64,000 bases of DNA from Streptomyces syringium (GCF_017876625.1 NZ_JAGIOH010000001.1:6779501-6843500), one strand, 5' to 3'. Positions 50,919 to 59,782 are shown, counted from the stretch's first letter. The notes: generated by a model from the sequence alone, not told the origin. Translations and numbers: made by a program.

Positions 50919-52829
50919 TCAGGGGGCCCCGGGCGCGAGGACGGTCGCGAGGAGCGGGACGGGGGCGAGGGCGCCGATCGCGGCCGCGCCGTCGGCGCAG
51001 TGGCCGGGCGCGGCGGACGGCAGCGCCCGGAGCGGAAGGGTGCACACCAGGTCGCCGCAGTCGGCGCTGACGGTGTTGAGGTGCGGGTTGGCGAGCACGA
51101 CGAGCGTCCTGCCGCTGTTCTCCAGGCGGTAGCCCACCCGCTTGGGGCGCGCGCCGTGCGGCGCGTGGGGGTACCGGAAGAGCGGGCGCCCCTCGAAGAC
51201 GAACCCGGTGGGCGCGGTGAAGCGCTGGGGTATCCGGCCGGGGTTCACCGGCCGGCCGGCGGGCGCGGTGTACCGCACGTTGAGCGCCGCGGACCCGTCG
51301 GGGGCCACCTGCGGCACGTTCTCCTGAAGGACGGTGAACGCGTGCTCGTCGGCGACGGGAAGCGGCGCGGCCACCACCACGCACAGCGCGTGGACGGTCT
51401 CGCGCGTGGTCGGCCCACTGCCGTGGCGGATGGTCAGGGCCGCCTCGTAGCGGCCGGGCGGGGTGGCCTCGGCCGCCCTGACCCGGAAGACGCCGTCGAG
51501 CGAACCGCCCGTCGCGGACGTCGGGTGCCCGCCCGGGTAGGTGCGCCGGACCGGGCCGCGCGTCGCGTCCGCCGCGGTGACGAGCCCTTCCGGAAGGACG
51601 AGCTCCACGGTGACGTCCGCCCCGTCGAGGGGCGAGGGGGCGTGGGCCCTGATCCTCGCGCCCAGCCCGAACTCGTGACCCCGTTGGACCGTGGGCGGGG
51701 CGACCGGTTCCACCGACACCCCGCCCGGGCCCGCTACGGGTGAGGGGAGTGCGACGGCGGCCGCCGCCCCGGTGACGGTGGTGATTCTGCGGAGCCGGTG
51801 GCTGTCGCATTCGGCGACGACGAGGTCGCCCCGCGCGTCGACGGCGACGGCGCGCGGGAAGTACAGCTCGGCGCCCAGGGCCGGGGCGCCGTCCTCGTCG
51901 TGGTCGGGGTCGGCGCCGCCCGCCACCGTCGTGATGACACCGGTGGGCGTGAGGACGCGGACGCGCTGGTTCAGGGAGTCGGCCACGTACAGATTCCCGG
52001 AGCCGTCCAGGTCGACGCCGCGCGGCTGGTGGAGGCGGGTCGCGGTCGCGGGCCCGCCGTCGCCGTCGTAGCCGGGCAGGCCGGTACCGGCGACGGTGGT
52101 GATGACACCGTCCGGGGCGACCTTGCGGACCCGGTGGGTCCAGCAGTCGGCGATGTAGAGGTGCCCCGTGCCGTCGACCGCGACATCGATGGGGTTGCGC
52201 AGCGCGCCGGTGGTGGCCGGGACGCCGTCGGCGCCGAAGCCGGGCTCGCCGGTGCCCGCCACGGTGGTGATGACGCCGTCGGGGGCGATGCGCCGGACCC
52301 GGTGGCCCTTCCACTCCGCGACGTACAGGTTTCCCCGGCCGTCGAGGGCCAGCCCGCGGGGCTCGTTGAACAGCGCCCGGGCGGCCGGGCCGCCGTCGCC
52401 GCCGTGGCCGGGCTCGCCGGTACCGGCGACGGTCGTGATGATCCCGTCGGGGGAGACCTTACGGATTCGGTGATTCCAGTAGTCCGCGAGGTAGAGGTTC
52501 CCGTCGTCGTCGAGCACGAGGCCGCCCGGCTCGTTCAGCTGGGCCTCCACGGCCGGGCCGCCGTCCCCGCCGAAACCGGGCTTCCCCGTGCCGGCGACGG
52601 TGGTGATGCGACCGTCCGGGGAGATCCGGCGGATCCGGTGGCCCTTCCACTCCGCCACGTACACGGCGCCCGTGCGGTCCGTCGCCACGGCCCGGGGCTG
52701 GTCGAGGCCCGCGTGCGCGGCGGGTCCGCCGTCGCCGCCGGAGCCGGCCACGCCCGTACCCGCGAGGGTGGTGATGACGCGTTCCGCAGCGAGGGCGGCG
52801 TCCTTGCCCGAACCGTTGAGGGCCATCAT
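50919..52829 (-). CDS. NHL-repeat beta-propeller protein
   Basis: 636-residue protein. Six consecutive NHL repeats of 56 residues occupy about 19-355. Each begins ITTVAGTG and continues GDGGPA, QPRAVATD and HRIRRISPDG variants, giving a six-bladed propeller. The remaining 280 residues hold one or two beta-sandwich regions (PPTVQRGHEFGLGARIRAHA, GSLDGVFRVRAAEATPPGRY) and a hydrophobic C-terminus. There is no signal peptide or anchor at the N-terminus. The repeats are very similar, indicating recent duplication. RBS GGAGAGGAGAG. The likely role is protein or ligand binding; partner unknown. Confidence 0.85.
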   Translation of the reverse strand: MMALNGSGKDAALAAERVITTLAGTGVAGSGGDGGPAAHAGLDQPRAVATDRTGAVYVAEWKGHRIRRISPDGRITTVAGTGKPGFGGDGGPAVEAQLNEPGGLVLDDDGNLYLADYWNHRIRKVSPDGIITTVAGTGEPGHGGDGGPAARALFNEPRGLALDGRGNLYVAEWKGHRVRRIAPDGVITTVAGTGEPGFGADGVPATTGALRNPIDVAVDGTGHLYIADCWTHRVRKVAPDGVITTVAGTGLPGYDGDGGPATATRLHQPRGVDLDGSGNLYVADSLNQRVRVLTPTGVITTVAGGADPDHDEDGAPALGAELYFPRAVAVDARGDLVVAECDSHRLRRITTVTGAAAAVALPSPVAGPGGVSVEPVAPPTVQRGHEFGLGARIRAHAPSPLDGADVTVELVLPEGLVTAADATRGPVRRTYPGGHPTSATGGSLDGVFRVRAAEATPPGRYEAALTIRHGSGPTTRETVHALCVVVAAPLPVADEHAFTVLQENVPQVAPDGSAALNVRYTAPAGRPVNPGRIPQRFTAPTGFVFEGRPLFRYPHAPHGARPKRVGYRLENSGRTLVVLANPHLNTVSADCGDLVCTLPLRALPSAAPGHCADGAAAIGALAPVPLLATVLAPGAP

Positions 52830-53543
52830 GATCGACTCTCCTCTCCCCTGGGGGCGGGTGCTGTCTCACGAGGCTGTCGGGGGCGGCGAACACGCCCTCA
52901 CGGCCGCTCCGCGCGTCCGGATCCGGCCGCGGACTCACGGTAGGCACCCCGGGCGGGCGCCGACAGACCGTCGCCCCGGCCCCTGCCGCATTCGGCCACC
53001 GCCGGGACGCGCGTCCTGCGCACCCGTCACCGACGACGCGTGCGCCGGGCCGTGGTGGCTGGTGGCCCCGACGGGGGCCCGCGCGCCGCGACGCACCGGC
53101 CGGGCGGCCCGCAATCTTGCGGAACCGTCCCCGTAACGTGGCGCATTCGCGCTCCTGACCCACTCTCTGACGCCCTGTCACCATGGCGGCGGAGGCCCGG
53201 CGCCGTGCACGCCCGACCACACCGGACGGCACCGCGGCTCCCGTCGGCCCGCGGGCCGTGGGTCACCGTCGACACCGCGGCCCGCGGGCCGTACGCCCGA
53301 TACCGCGCGGCCGCCCCGGGCGGTGCACCCCGGAAACCGCCGGCGGCCGCCTCCGGCCGTGGCCCGTCGGATCCGCCCGCGCCAGACCGACCCGCACCGA
53401 CCCGCACCGACCCGAGCGACCGTCCGGCTCAGCCGGCCGGCCCCGGCCCGGGACACGCACCCGTGAGCCCGGCCCCGTAGCGCGCACCCGAGACCGCATT
53501 CGTGACCCCAGTCGTGACCGCATTCGAGGACGAGGAGCTGACC
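52830..53543. other. 714-bp divergent intergenic region
   Basis: No convincing gene in either direction; open frames here are low-complexity Arg/Pro/Thr sequence. It contains degenerate GC-rich repeats (GACCCGCACC runs near 53390-53415). Two 11-bp copies of GACCGCATTCG lie at 53492-53502 and 53516-53526 (24-bp pitch), just upstream of the deacetylase RBS. Promoters for both flanking genes must lie here, but no clear -35/-10 pair was found. Confidence 0.4.
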
Positions 53544-54488
53544 ATGGCCGCATCCGACAAGCGCGATCCTCTGCCGGAGAAGCTTCCCTGGCAGTGGGAG
53601 GAGCACGAGTGGCGGGGGCACGTCGAGCGGGTCCGCGCGGGGCGGAGCCTGAAGCCCGACGTCTGGCCGCAGGGCGCGAAGGCCGCCGTCGCCCTCTCGT
53701 TCGACCCCGACCACGAGTCGATACCGCTGCGGGACGGCGAGACCCGGCCGGGCAAGCTGTCGCAGGGCGAGTTCGGTGCCCGCGTGGGCATCCCGAGGAT
53801 CCTGGCGCTGCTGGAGAGGCGCTCCCTTCCCGCCACGTTCTTCATGCCCGCGGTGTGCGCCCTGCTCCGCCCCGACGAGGCGCGGGGCTACACCGAGCGG
53901 GGACACGAGGTGGGCATCCACGGCTGGATCCACGAACGCAACATGGAACTGGACCCCAAGAACGAGCGCGACCTGATGTTCCGCTGCGCCGACACCCTGG
54001 AGCGGCTCAGCGGACAGCGCCCGGTCGGAATCCGTACCCCCTCGTGGGACTTCAGCGACGCGACATTGGCGATCAGCCGGGAACTCGGTCTGCTGTACGA
54101 CTCCTCGCTGATGGCCGACGACGACCCGTACGAGATCGTTGCCGACGGGGAGCCGACGGGCATGGTGGAACTCCCGCCGGAGTGGATCCGCGACGACGCG
54201 ATCTACTTCCCGATGGACCGGTACACCGCTCTGCGGCCGTATGCGATGCCGCGTCACGTGGTGGGCATCTGGCGGGACGAGTTCGACGCCGCGTACGCCG
54301 AGGGCGGGCTGTTCCAGATGACCATGCACCCGCATGTGATCGGCCACCGCTCCCGCATGGTGGTGCTGGAGGAATTGCTGGAGCACATCGCCGGTCACGA
54401 GGGCATCTGGTACGCGACGCACGCGGAAGTCGCCGCGTATGTGAAGAGCCGGTCGGAGACGGATCCGCAGTCGGAGGCCAGTTCGTAG
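53544..54488 (+). CDS. polysaccharide deacetylase family protein (peptidoglycan or allantoinase-like type)
   Basis: 314-residue NodB-homology enzyme without signal peptide. The catalytic/metal aspartate motif is LSFDPDHES, a His motif is GHEVGIHGWIHERN (HxxxH), the RTPSWDFS motif follows, and TMHPHVIGHRSRM is near the C-terminus. Cytosolic family members include PuuE-like allantoinases and imidase-type deacetylases, so the substrate may be a small amide rather than a polymer. ATG 53544 has GAGGAG 6 nt upstream. A terminator follows 44 bp after the stop. Confidence 0.87.
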   Translation: MAASDKRDPLPEKLPWQWEEHEWRGHVERVRAGRSLKPDVWPQGAKAAVALSFDPDHESIPLRDGETRPGKLSQGEFGARVGIPRILALLERRSLPATFFMPAVCALLRPDEARGYTERGHEVGIHGWIHERNMELDPKNERDLMFRCADTLERLSGQRPVGIRTPSWDFSDATLAISRELGLLYDSSLMADDDPYEIVADGEPTGMVELPPEWIRDDAIYFPMDRYTALRPYAMPRHVVGIWRDEFDAAYAEGGLFQMTMHPHVIGHRSRMVVLEELLEHIAGHEGIWYATHAEVAAYVKSRSETDPQSEASS

Positions 54489-54532
54489 GTACGCGGGTTC
54501 CCGTGCTCGAAGGAAAGTCCGGTATCGAATTC

Positions 54533-54563
54533 GACGGCACCGAAAAAACAGATCGGTGCCGTC
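54533..54563 (+). terminator. terminator after the deacetylase gene
   Basis: 10-bp stem GACGGCACCG/CGGTGCCGTC (54533-54542 with 54554-54563) with an A-rich 11-nt loop. It marks the left border of the Dap cluster region. Confidence 0.75.
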
Positions 54564-54605
54564 CGCGGTGAAGTAACCCCGGAACGCGCTCTATCGAGCA
54601 AGCGG

Positions 54606-54636
54606 TTGCTTTGCTAAAGTGTCCGTCGGGTATTCT
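54606..54636 (+). promoter_or_regulatory. candidate promoter of the MFS gene
   Basis: TTGCTT (54606-54611) and TATTCT (54631-54636) are 19 bp apart, a slightly long spacer, in an AT-rich patch. Transcription would start near 54643, before the mini-ORF at 54662. Confidence 0.35.
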
Positions 54637-54661
54637 TCCGAGCGCAGCGGGGAGTCGTTGA

Positions 54662-54682
54662 ATGCACTGCAAAAGCATATGA
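54662..54682 (+). CDS. possible six-codon leader peptide MHCKSI
   Basis: ATG-CAC-TGC-AAA-AGC-ATA-TGA preceded by GGGGAG at a normal distance. It uses rare AT-rich codons (AAA, ATA), and the 220-nt leader to the MFS gene follows. In that leader GAACGGGA (54722-54729) can pair locally with CCGTTC (54712-54717) or distally with TCCCGTTC (54875-54882), just before the MFS RBS. This is the layout of translation attenuation, but short ORFs occur by chance. Confidence 0.3.
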   Translation: MHCKSI

Positions 54683-54902
54683 TCCACCGCCGACTCAGGC
54701 CACGAGTGCGACCGTTCCCCTGAACGGGAAAGCGAGCTGACGAGCCAGACGCCGGGGCGCTCCGACCCTTGAACGGGCGGTATCTGCGGCCGCCCCGGCC
54801 GCCGTCCTTGCCGCTGCACGCACCGTCACACCCGCTGGGCGCGACGCCGCCCACTCGGCCCGGGTGTTCTTCTCTCCCGTTCGGGTCGAATAGGGAAAAT
54901 TC

Positions 54903-56285
54903 ATGAGGACTCTACAGGCGGTCCGCGGGTTTCCACTCGCATTGCGATTGCTATTGCTCAACCAGTTTGGGGTGGACGTCGGCTTCTACCTCCTGATTCC
55001 CTTTCTGGCGGAATATCTGGGGCAGGGGCTCGGAATGTCGGCCGCCCTGGTCGGGCTGGTGCTCGGCACCCGGAACCTCAGCCAGGAGGGGCTGTTCCTC
55101 CTCGGCGGTTCGGCGGCCGACCGCATCGGCCCCCGCGCGGTGATCATCTGCGGCTGCGCCCTGCGGACCGTGGGTTTCGCCCTCTTCGCCGTCGGGGACT
55201 CACTGCCCCTGCTGCTCGGCGCGTCCGCGCTCAGCGGTCTCGCCGGGGCGATGTTCTACCCGGCGATGCGCGCCTACGTCGCGCTCGAGGCGGGGGAGCG
55301 CAAGGCCGAGGCGTTCTCGCTCCTGACCGTCTCCTCGACGGCCGCCTCGCTGGTCGGACTGCTCCTGGGCAGCCTGCTGGTCACCATCGACTTCCGGCTC
55401 TGCGCGCTCTCGGCGGCCGTGGTCTTCGCCATCCTCACGGGCGCCCAGGTGTTCCTGCTGCCGACGTACCGGGTGCCGAGCAACCGGGGCACCGTGCTGG
55501 CGGACTGGCGTGCGGTCTTCGGCGACCGCCGGTTCGTGGTGTTCGCGTTCGCCGTGACGGGCATGTTCGCGATGGAGAACCAGCTCTATCTGCTGCTCCC
55601 CGAGGGGGCGCGACAGGCGTCCGGCTGGCAGGGCGCGGCGAGCGTGCTGCTCGCCACCGGCGCGGTGGCGAGCATGCTCTTCCAGCTCCGGATCACCCGG
55701 CTGCTGGCGCGGCGCGGCGGCGGTGCGCGATGGGTGGGTGCCGGGCTCGCCGTGATAGGGCTCGGCTTCACACCACCGCTGCTGATCTGCGGTGCGGGAC
55801 CACCACACGGCTTCGCCGAGTCGGCTTCCCGGATAGTCGTCATGGTCACGGGTTCGCTGCTGCTCTATCTGGGGCTCATGATCGCCCAGCCGGCGGTCAT
55901 GGACCTCATCCCGAGGTTCGGGCTCGAGCGGCTGACCGGCACCTACTACGGGCTGTTCTATGTGTTCTCCGGGCTGGTGGCGACCGGCGGCAACGCCGCG
56001 GTCGGCTGGGCCATGGACGTGGCCGGGGCCACCGGGCACGCGTGGCTGCCCTGGATGTGCTGTCTGTGCTACGGGATGGTCTCCGCGTCGGCCGCGCTGT
56101 GGCTGTACCGCGCCCGGGCGCTGCCCTGCCGTCCCGTACCGGCCCCGACGGCCCTCCCCGTCGGGGCGGCCGAATCGGCGGTCCCGGGGGCGCCGGTGGG
56201 CGACGGCGTCGGGCCGTCGGCCGCGAGCCGGCTGCGGGGACCGGCCCGGCCCTTCGACGACACGGCGGACCAAAGCCCCCGGTGA
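54903..56285 (+). CDS. major facilitator superfamily transporter, probable product exporter
   Basis: 460-residue MFS protein with 12 predicted membrane helices. The antiporter-like loop between helices 2 and 3 reads GGSAADRIGPRAV, and QLYLLLPEG is in helix 7. The C-terminal 60 residues are Pro/Gly-rich and cytosolic. The start is preceded by AGGGAAAATTC. The first 60 codons contain AT-rich codons (ATT, TTG, CTA) unlike surrounding genes, suggesting transfer. It is transcribed towards, but terminated before, the Dap biosynthetic genes. Export or self-resistance for the cluster product is the natural role, by inference. Confidence 0.85.
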   Translation: MRTLQAVRGFPLALRLLLLNQFGVDVGFYLLIPFLAEYLGQGLGMSAALVGLVLGTRNLSQEGLFLLGGSAADRIGPRAVIICGCALRTVGFALFAVGDSLPLLLGASALSGLAGAMFYPAMRAYVALEAGERKAEAFSLLTVSSTAASLVGLLLGSLLVTIDFRLCALSAAVVFAILTGAQVFLLPTYRVPSNRGTVLADWRAVFGDRRFVVFAFAVTGMFAMENQLYLLLPEGARQASGWQGAASVLLATGAVASMLFQLRITRLLARRGGGARWVGAGLAVIGLGFTPPLLICGAGPPHGFAESASRIVVMVTGSLLLYLGLMIAQPAVMDLIPRFGLERLTGTYYGLFYVFSGLVATGGNAAVGWAMDVAGATGHAWLPWMCCLCYGMVSASAALWLYRARALPCRPVPAPTALPVGAAESAVPGAPVGDGVGPSAASRLRGPARPFDDTADQSPR

Positions 56286-56326
56286 GGTGATTCCCCAGGG
56301 CGGGACACACCCCCGGGCGCATTCCG

Positions 56327-56360
56327 GACGGATGACGGGCAGGTGACCGACGGATGACGG
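56327..56360. repeat. 12-bp direct repeats with 22-bp pitch
   Basis: GACGGATGACGG occurs at 56327-56338 and 56349-56360, two helical turns apart. The site lies between the MFS stop and its terminator. It could be a binding site for a regulator acting on the cluster. Confidence 0.4.
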
Positions 56361-56423
56361 ACCGGCAGGCGGAGCTTTCGGCCATGGTGCGCAGGGCCAC
56401 TCGCGCGGCCGCCGCGGGTGCGC

Positions 56424-56451
56424 TGTGTCGTCAGCAGGCCCTGACGACACA
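56424..56451 (+). terminator. terminator after the MFS gene
   Basis: Perfect 11-bp stem (56424-56434 with 56441-56451), loop CAGGCC. Confidence 0.75.
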
Positions 56452-56516
56452 TCAAGGCCAGGGAATTATGCGGCTGTCATGACCCGCCCACCGATAAAGG
56501 TGGCGAGTTCGACATC

Positions 56517-56545
56517 TTGCAGCACGCGTCACCCGGAAATAGATT
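56517..56545 (+). promoter_or_regulatory. promoter of the Dap biosynthetic operon
   Basis: TTGCAG (56517-56522), 17-bp spacer, TAGATT (56540-56545). It is the best sigma-70-type promoter in the region. It would start transcription near 56552, 60 bp before the SbnA-like gene. Confidence 0.6.
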
Positions 56546-56611
56546 CGATGATCCGGGGGTATCGTTTCCCGGATTGCGGACCGGCGGATCCGGCAGTATC
56601 GAGGAGGAGCT

Positions 56612-57679
56612 TTGGCGGGCTTGGCCGACGGTCACGCGAATCCGCCGAGGGACAGTGGATCTCCGGCGCCCATCACCCCGGTTGTCGATTTGCAGCTTTC
56701 CGTGGACGGCATTCCCGGAACGTTGTGGCTGAAATTGGAATCGCATAATCCGCACGGTTCCATCAAAGGGCGCACCGCGCTCGCCCTGTGGCAGGACGTC
56801 GAGAGCCGGGTGGACCCCGAAATCGGCATCGTCGAGTCCACCTCGGGCAATCTCGGCCTCGCCCTCGCGGCCGTCGCGGCGGCGCACGGCGTGCCGTTCA
56901 CGGCCGTCGTGGACCCCCGCAGCAGCGCATCGGTCGTGGATGCCGTACGCGCGCTCGGGGGACGTGTGGTCACCGTCGACAAGCCGGACGGCGCGGGCGG
57001 CTATCTGCTCAGCCGGATCGCGTACATACGCGAGCGGCTGCGCGTCCAGCCCCGCCTGGTCTGGCCCAATCAGTACGTCAATCCGGCCAACCCCCGCGCC
57101 CACACCCTGGGGACGGCCCCCGAGCTGTGGGCGCAGACCGGCGGGCGGCCCGCGACCGTCCTGGTGGCGGTGTCCACCGGGGGCACCCTGGCGGGCTTCC
57201 GCGACTACGTGACCGCCTGCCGGCCCCAGTGGGAGCTGATCGGCGTGGACGTCGTCGGCTCGGCCGCCCTCGGCGGGGTCTCCGGACGGCGGGTGCTGTC
57301 GGGCATCGGTGCGAGCCGGCCGTCCACCTTCCTGCCCGACGGCTACCGCCCCGCCCTGTGGATCACCCCGCAGGAGGCGGTGAGCGCCTGCCTGTGGCTG
57401 TCGGAGAGCACCGGCATGGGTGTGGGCGGGAGTTCGGGGGCGCTGATCGCGGCGGCGCTCAAGCTGCTGCGCGCCTCACCCCGGCGCGACAGCGTGGCCT
57501 GTCTGTGCCCGGACGGCGCCGACCGCTACTTCGACACCGTCTTCTCCGCCCACTGGCGCGAGCGGAAGGGGCTGGAGCCGGTGGACGTCGCCCGGGGGGT
57601 GGAGATCCTGGCCACCCGCGACCACGCCCCGCCCGTCCCACCACCACCGCGGTCCCCACGAGAGGAGTCGACGCCGTGA
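56612..57679 (+). CDS. SbnA-like PLP enzyme (N-(2-amino-2-carboxyethyl)-L-glutamate synthase type)
   Basis: 355-residue fold-type II PLP enzyme. The lysine aldimine is at K52 (HGSIKGRTAL), the carboxylate-binding loop is VESTSGNLGLALA, the phosphate loop is VAVSTGGTLAGFRDY, and the serine near the pyridine nitrogen is in GGSSGALIAAAL. SbnA joins O-phospho-L-serine with L-glutamate, and the partner SbnB gene is two genes downstream. That pairing supports this assignment over an ordinary cysteine synthase. The start is an unusual TTG at 56612, supported by GAGGAGGAG directly upstream. Its stop overlaps the AurF-like GTG (GTGA). Length is slightly longer than SbnA (about 326). Confidence 0.85.
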   Translation: MAGLADGHANPPRDSGSPAPITPVVDLQLSVDGIPGTLWLKLESHNPHGSIKGRTALALWQDVESRVDPEIGIVESTSGNLGLALAAVAAAHGVPFTAVVDPRSSASVVDAVRALGGRVVTVDKPDGAGGYLLSRIAYIRERLRVQPRLVWPNQYVNPANPRAHTLGTAPELWAQTGGRPATVLVAVSTGGTLAGFRDYVTACRPQWELIGVDVVGSAALGGVSGRRVLSGIGASRPSTFLPDGYRPALWITPQEAVSACLWLSESTGMGVGGSSGALIAAALKLLRASPRRDSVACLCPDGADRYFDTVFSAHWRERKGLEPVDVARGVEILATRDHAPPVPPPPRSPREESTP

Positions 57680-58605
57680 GCGCGGCGGATGCCAAACGCG
57701 AATGGTACGACCGGGCCGGGGTGCGGTCCGGGCCGCGCCGCCGGCTGGGCGGCGAACTGGCGACCGGCCGGCTCTTCTTCCCGCCCGGCCTGGTCCCCTA
57801 CTGGGAGCACCCACGGGTGCGCGCCCTGTCCGAACGCCGTCGCGCGGAGCTGCTCGCCCGCCACCTCTTCCAATACCTCGGCTTCACCGCCCAGTTCGAG
57901 ACCCGGGTCGTCAACCGGGCCACGGAACGCATCGCGGGAGGCCGCAGCGGGGTCGATACGGGCACCCCGGTCCGGCTCGATGCCTACCGCATCTATGTGG
58001 ACGAGGGCTATCACTCCCTCTACAGCCTCGACATCATCGACCAGATCTCCGCCGCGTCCCGCATACCCCCGGCCCCCTATGACTTCGCGCCCTTCCTCAG
58101 CCGGCTCGACCACGTCGGCGAGCAGGCCCTGCCGGACGAGCCCGTGCTCGCCCAACTGCTCCAGGTCGTCGTCTTCGAAATGCTGATCACGGCGATCCTC
58201 AACGACGTGCCGAAGGACCCCCGGGTGCTCACCGTCGTCCGGGACGTCGTCCGTGACCACGCGCGGGACGAGGGCTGGCACCACGTCTTCTTCTCCCGGT
58301 TCTTCCGCGAGCTGTGGGCCCAGCAGCCCGCCGCCGTGCGCGGACGCGTCGCCCGCTGTCTGCCCGAGCTGATCCGCTCCAGCCTGCTGCCGGACCTGCG
58401 TCCGGTACGGGCCTCACTGGCCGCCGCCGGACTGGCACCGGCGGTCGTGGAGGAGGTCGTCCACGATTCCTATCCGGCGGACCGGGTGAACGCGGGCATC
58501 AGGTCCGCCGCCCGGCACGCGATACGGCTGTTCGAGGAAGTGGGCGTGCTGAGCGTGCCCGGCGGCCGGACGGCCTTCGAGACGGCGGAGCTGCTCCACG
58601 ACTGA
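57676..58605 (+). CDS. AurF-family diiron N-oxygenase
   Basis: 309-residue helical diiron protein related to p-aminobenzoate N-oxygenase AurF, which oxidises an amine to hydroxylamine, nitroso or nitro. The complete ligand set can be placed: E75, E110, H113, E168, H195, E199 and H202. They sit in QFETR, VDEGYH, VVFEML and DHARDEGWH. The spacings 35, 3, 58, 27, 4 and 3 nearly match those recalled for AurF (E101, E136, H139, E196, H223, E227, H230). GTG 57676 overlaps the SbnA-like stop, giving tight coupling. The likely substrate is a nitrogen of L-Dap or its derivative; that is inference. Some AurF relatives do other oxidations. Confidence 0.82.
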   Translation: MSAADAKREWYDRAGVRSGPRRRLGGELATGRLFFPPGLVPYWEHPRVRALSERRRAELLARHLFQYLGFTAQFETRVVNRATERIAGGRSGVDTGTPVRLDAYRIYVDEGYHSLYSLDIIDQISAASRIPPAPYDFAPFLSRLDHVGEQALPDEPVLAQLLQVVVFEMLITAILNDVPKDPRVLTVVRDVVRDHARDEGWHHVFFSRFFRELWAQQPAAVRGRVARCLPELIRSSLLPDLRPVRASLAAAGLAPAVVEEVVHDSYPADRVNAGIRSAARHAIRLFEEVGVLSVPGGRTAFETAELLHD

Positions 58606-58744
58606 AGCCGAACCGTGCCGACCCACAAAAGGCCCACACCGACCCCCTGCCCCTCCATGCCGAGAGCGACCGAGTCGTAACGGAAGTTGACGAAACAGCG
58701 CGGCGACCGCACCGGTCGGACCGTGCCCTGTCGAGAGGCGACGG

Positions 58745-59782
58745 ATGACGGAAGATCTGCTCTTTCTGGACCGGAGCGCGGTACTGGCCTGCATGACGGA
58801 CGTCGACCCCTGCGCGGTCGTCGAACGGGTGCTGCGGCGGCAGGCCGAGGGGCGCACCACGCTGCCGCCCGAGGGCTACCTCCCGTGGACCAACGGCGAA
58901 GGAGCGTACTGCCGCTCCCTCGCCATGCTCGGCGCGGTGGAGCGGGACGACGGTCCGCCCGTGCTGGGGGTGAAGCTGATCAACGCGGCCACCAGCAACC
59001 CGGGGCACGGCCGGGAGCGGGCCGGCGGGGTGGGCATGGTCTTCGACCCCGAGACCGCGCGCCCCCTGATGCTGGCCGAGGCGGGGTGGCTCAGCGCCGC
59101 CCGCACCGCCGCGTACACCATGGTGAGCCTCACCCACCTCGGGCCCAGCCGCTGGGACGCGATGACCGTCATCGGCTGCGGCACCCTGGCCCGCGCGCAC
59201 ATCGACCTCCTCGCCCGTACGTTTCCGCACGTCGGATCCGTCCATCTGCACGACACGGCGGCGTCGCGTGCCGAAGCCCTGGCGCAGTGGACGCGCGAGC
59301 ACCACCCACGGCTCAAGGTCCACGTCCAGGACCGCGCGCGGGCGGCCGTGGGCGCGGCGCCCGTCGTCGTGACCACGACCACCACCGACCGCGGCTACCT
59401 GCCCGCGGGGTGGCTCGTCCCGGGCACGTTCGTCGCCCACGTCTCCCTGGACGACCTCCTGCCGGACGTCTTCCTCACCGCACAGGGCCTGTTCGTGGAC
59501 GACGTGGACCTCGTGGCCGACAACCCGCGCCGGATCCTCGGCAGGATGCTGCGCGACGGTCACGTCGTCGCGCGGGCCGAGGCCGATGTGCGGGGCGGGG
59601 CCCGGGCCCTGGACGGCACGCTCGGCCAGGTGCTCATCGGCGAGCGGCCCGCGATCCGCCCGACCACGGGCCATGTGATCAGCAACCCGTTCGGCATGTC
59701 CGTGCTGGACGTCGGTCTGCTGGGGGAGATCCACCGCGTGGCCGTGGAACGGGGCTACGGGCAGGTGCTGACCCTTTACTGA
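58745..59782 (+). CDS. SbnB-like dehydrogenase for 2,3-diaminopropionate (ornithine cyclodeaminase family)
   Basis: 345-residue member of the ornithine cyclodeaminase/mu-crystallin family. The Rossmann loop is VIGCGTLARAHIDLL. The N-terminal substrate part (GAYCRSLAML, GVKLINAATSNP) agrees with SbnB, which splits the SbnA product oxidatively to L-Dap and 2-oxoglutarate using NAD+. Presence of both halves in one operon is the strongest evidence for L-Dap production. GAGAGG precedes the ATG. A 139-bp gap separates it from the AurF-like gene, without a clear terminator. Confidence 0.87.
   Translation: MTEDLLFLDRSAVLACMTDVDPCAVVERVLRRQAEGRTTLPPEGYLPWTNGEGAYCRSLAMLGAVERDDGPPVLGVKLINAATSNPGHGRERAGGVGMVFDPETARPLMLAEAGWLSAARTAAYTMVSLTHLGPSRWDAMTVIGCGTLARAHIDLLARTFPHVGSVHLHDTAASRAEALAQWTREHHPRLKVHVQDRARAAVGAAPVVVTTTTTDRGYLPAGWLVPGTFVAHVSLDDLLPDVFLTAQGLFVDDVDLVADNPRRILGRMLRDGHVVARAEADVRGGARALDGTLGQVLIGERPAIRPTTGHVISNPFGMSVLDVGLLGEIHRVAVERGYGQVLTLY

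Noticed and set aside
53183..54571. Plus-strand open frame overlapping the deacetylase in another frame
   Set aside because: Arg/Gly/His-rich low-complexity translation; the deacetylase frame carries the NodB motifs.
56612..59782. Siderophore (staphyloferrin-type) cluster because of SbnA/SbnB
   Set aside because: No IucA/IucC-type NIS synthetase, citrate synthase or iron-uptake gene is present. Dap is also a precursor of many antibiotics.
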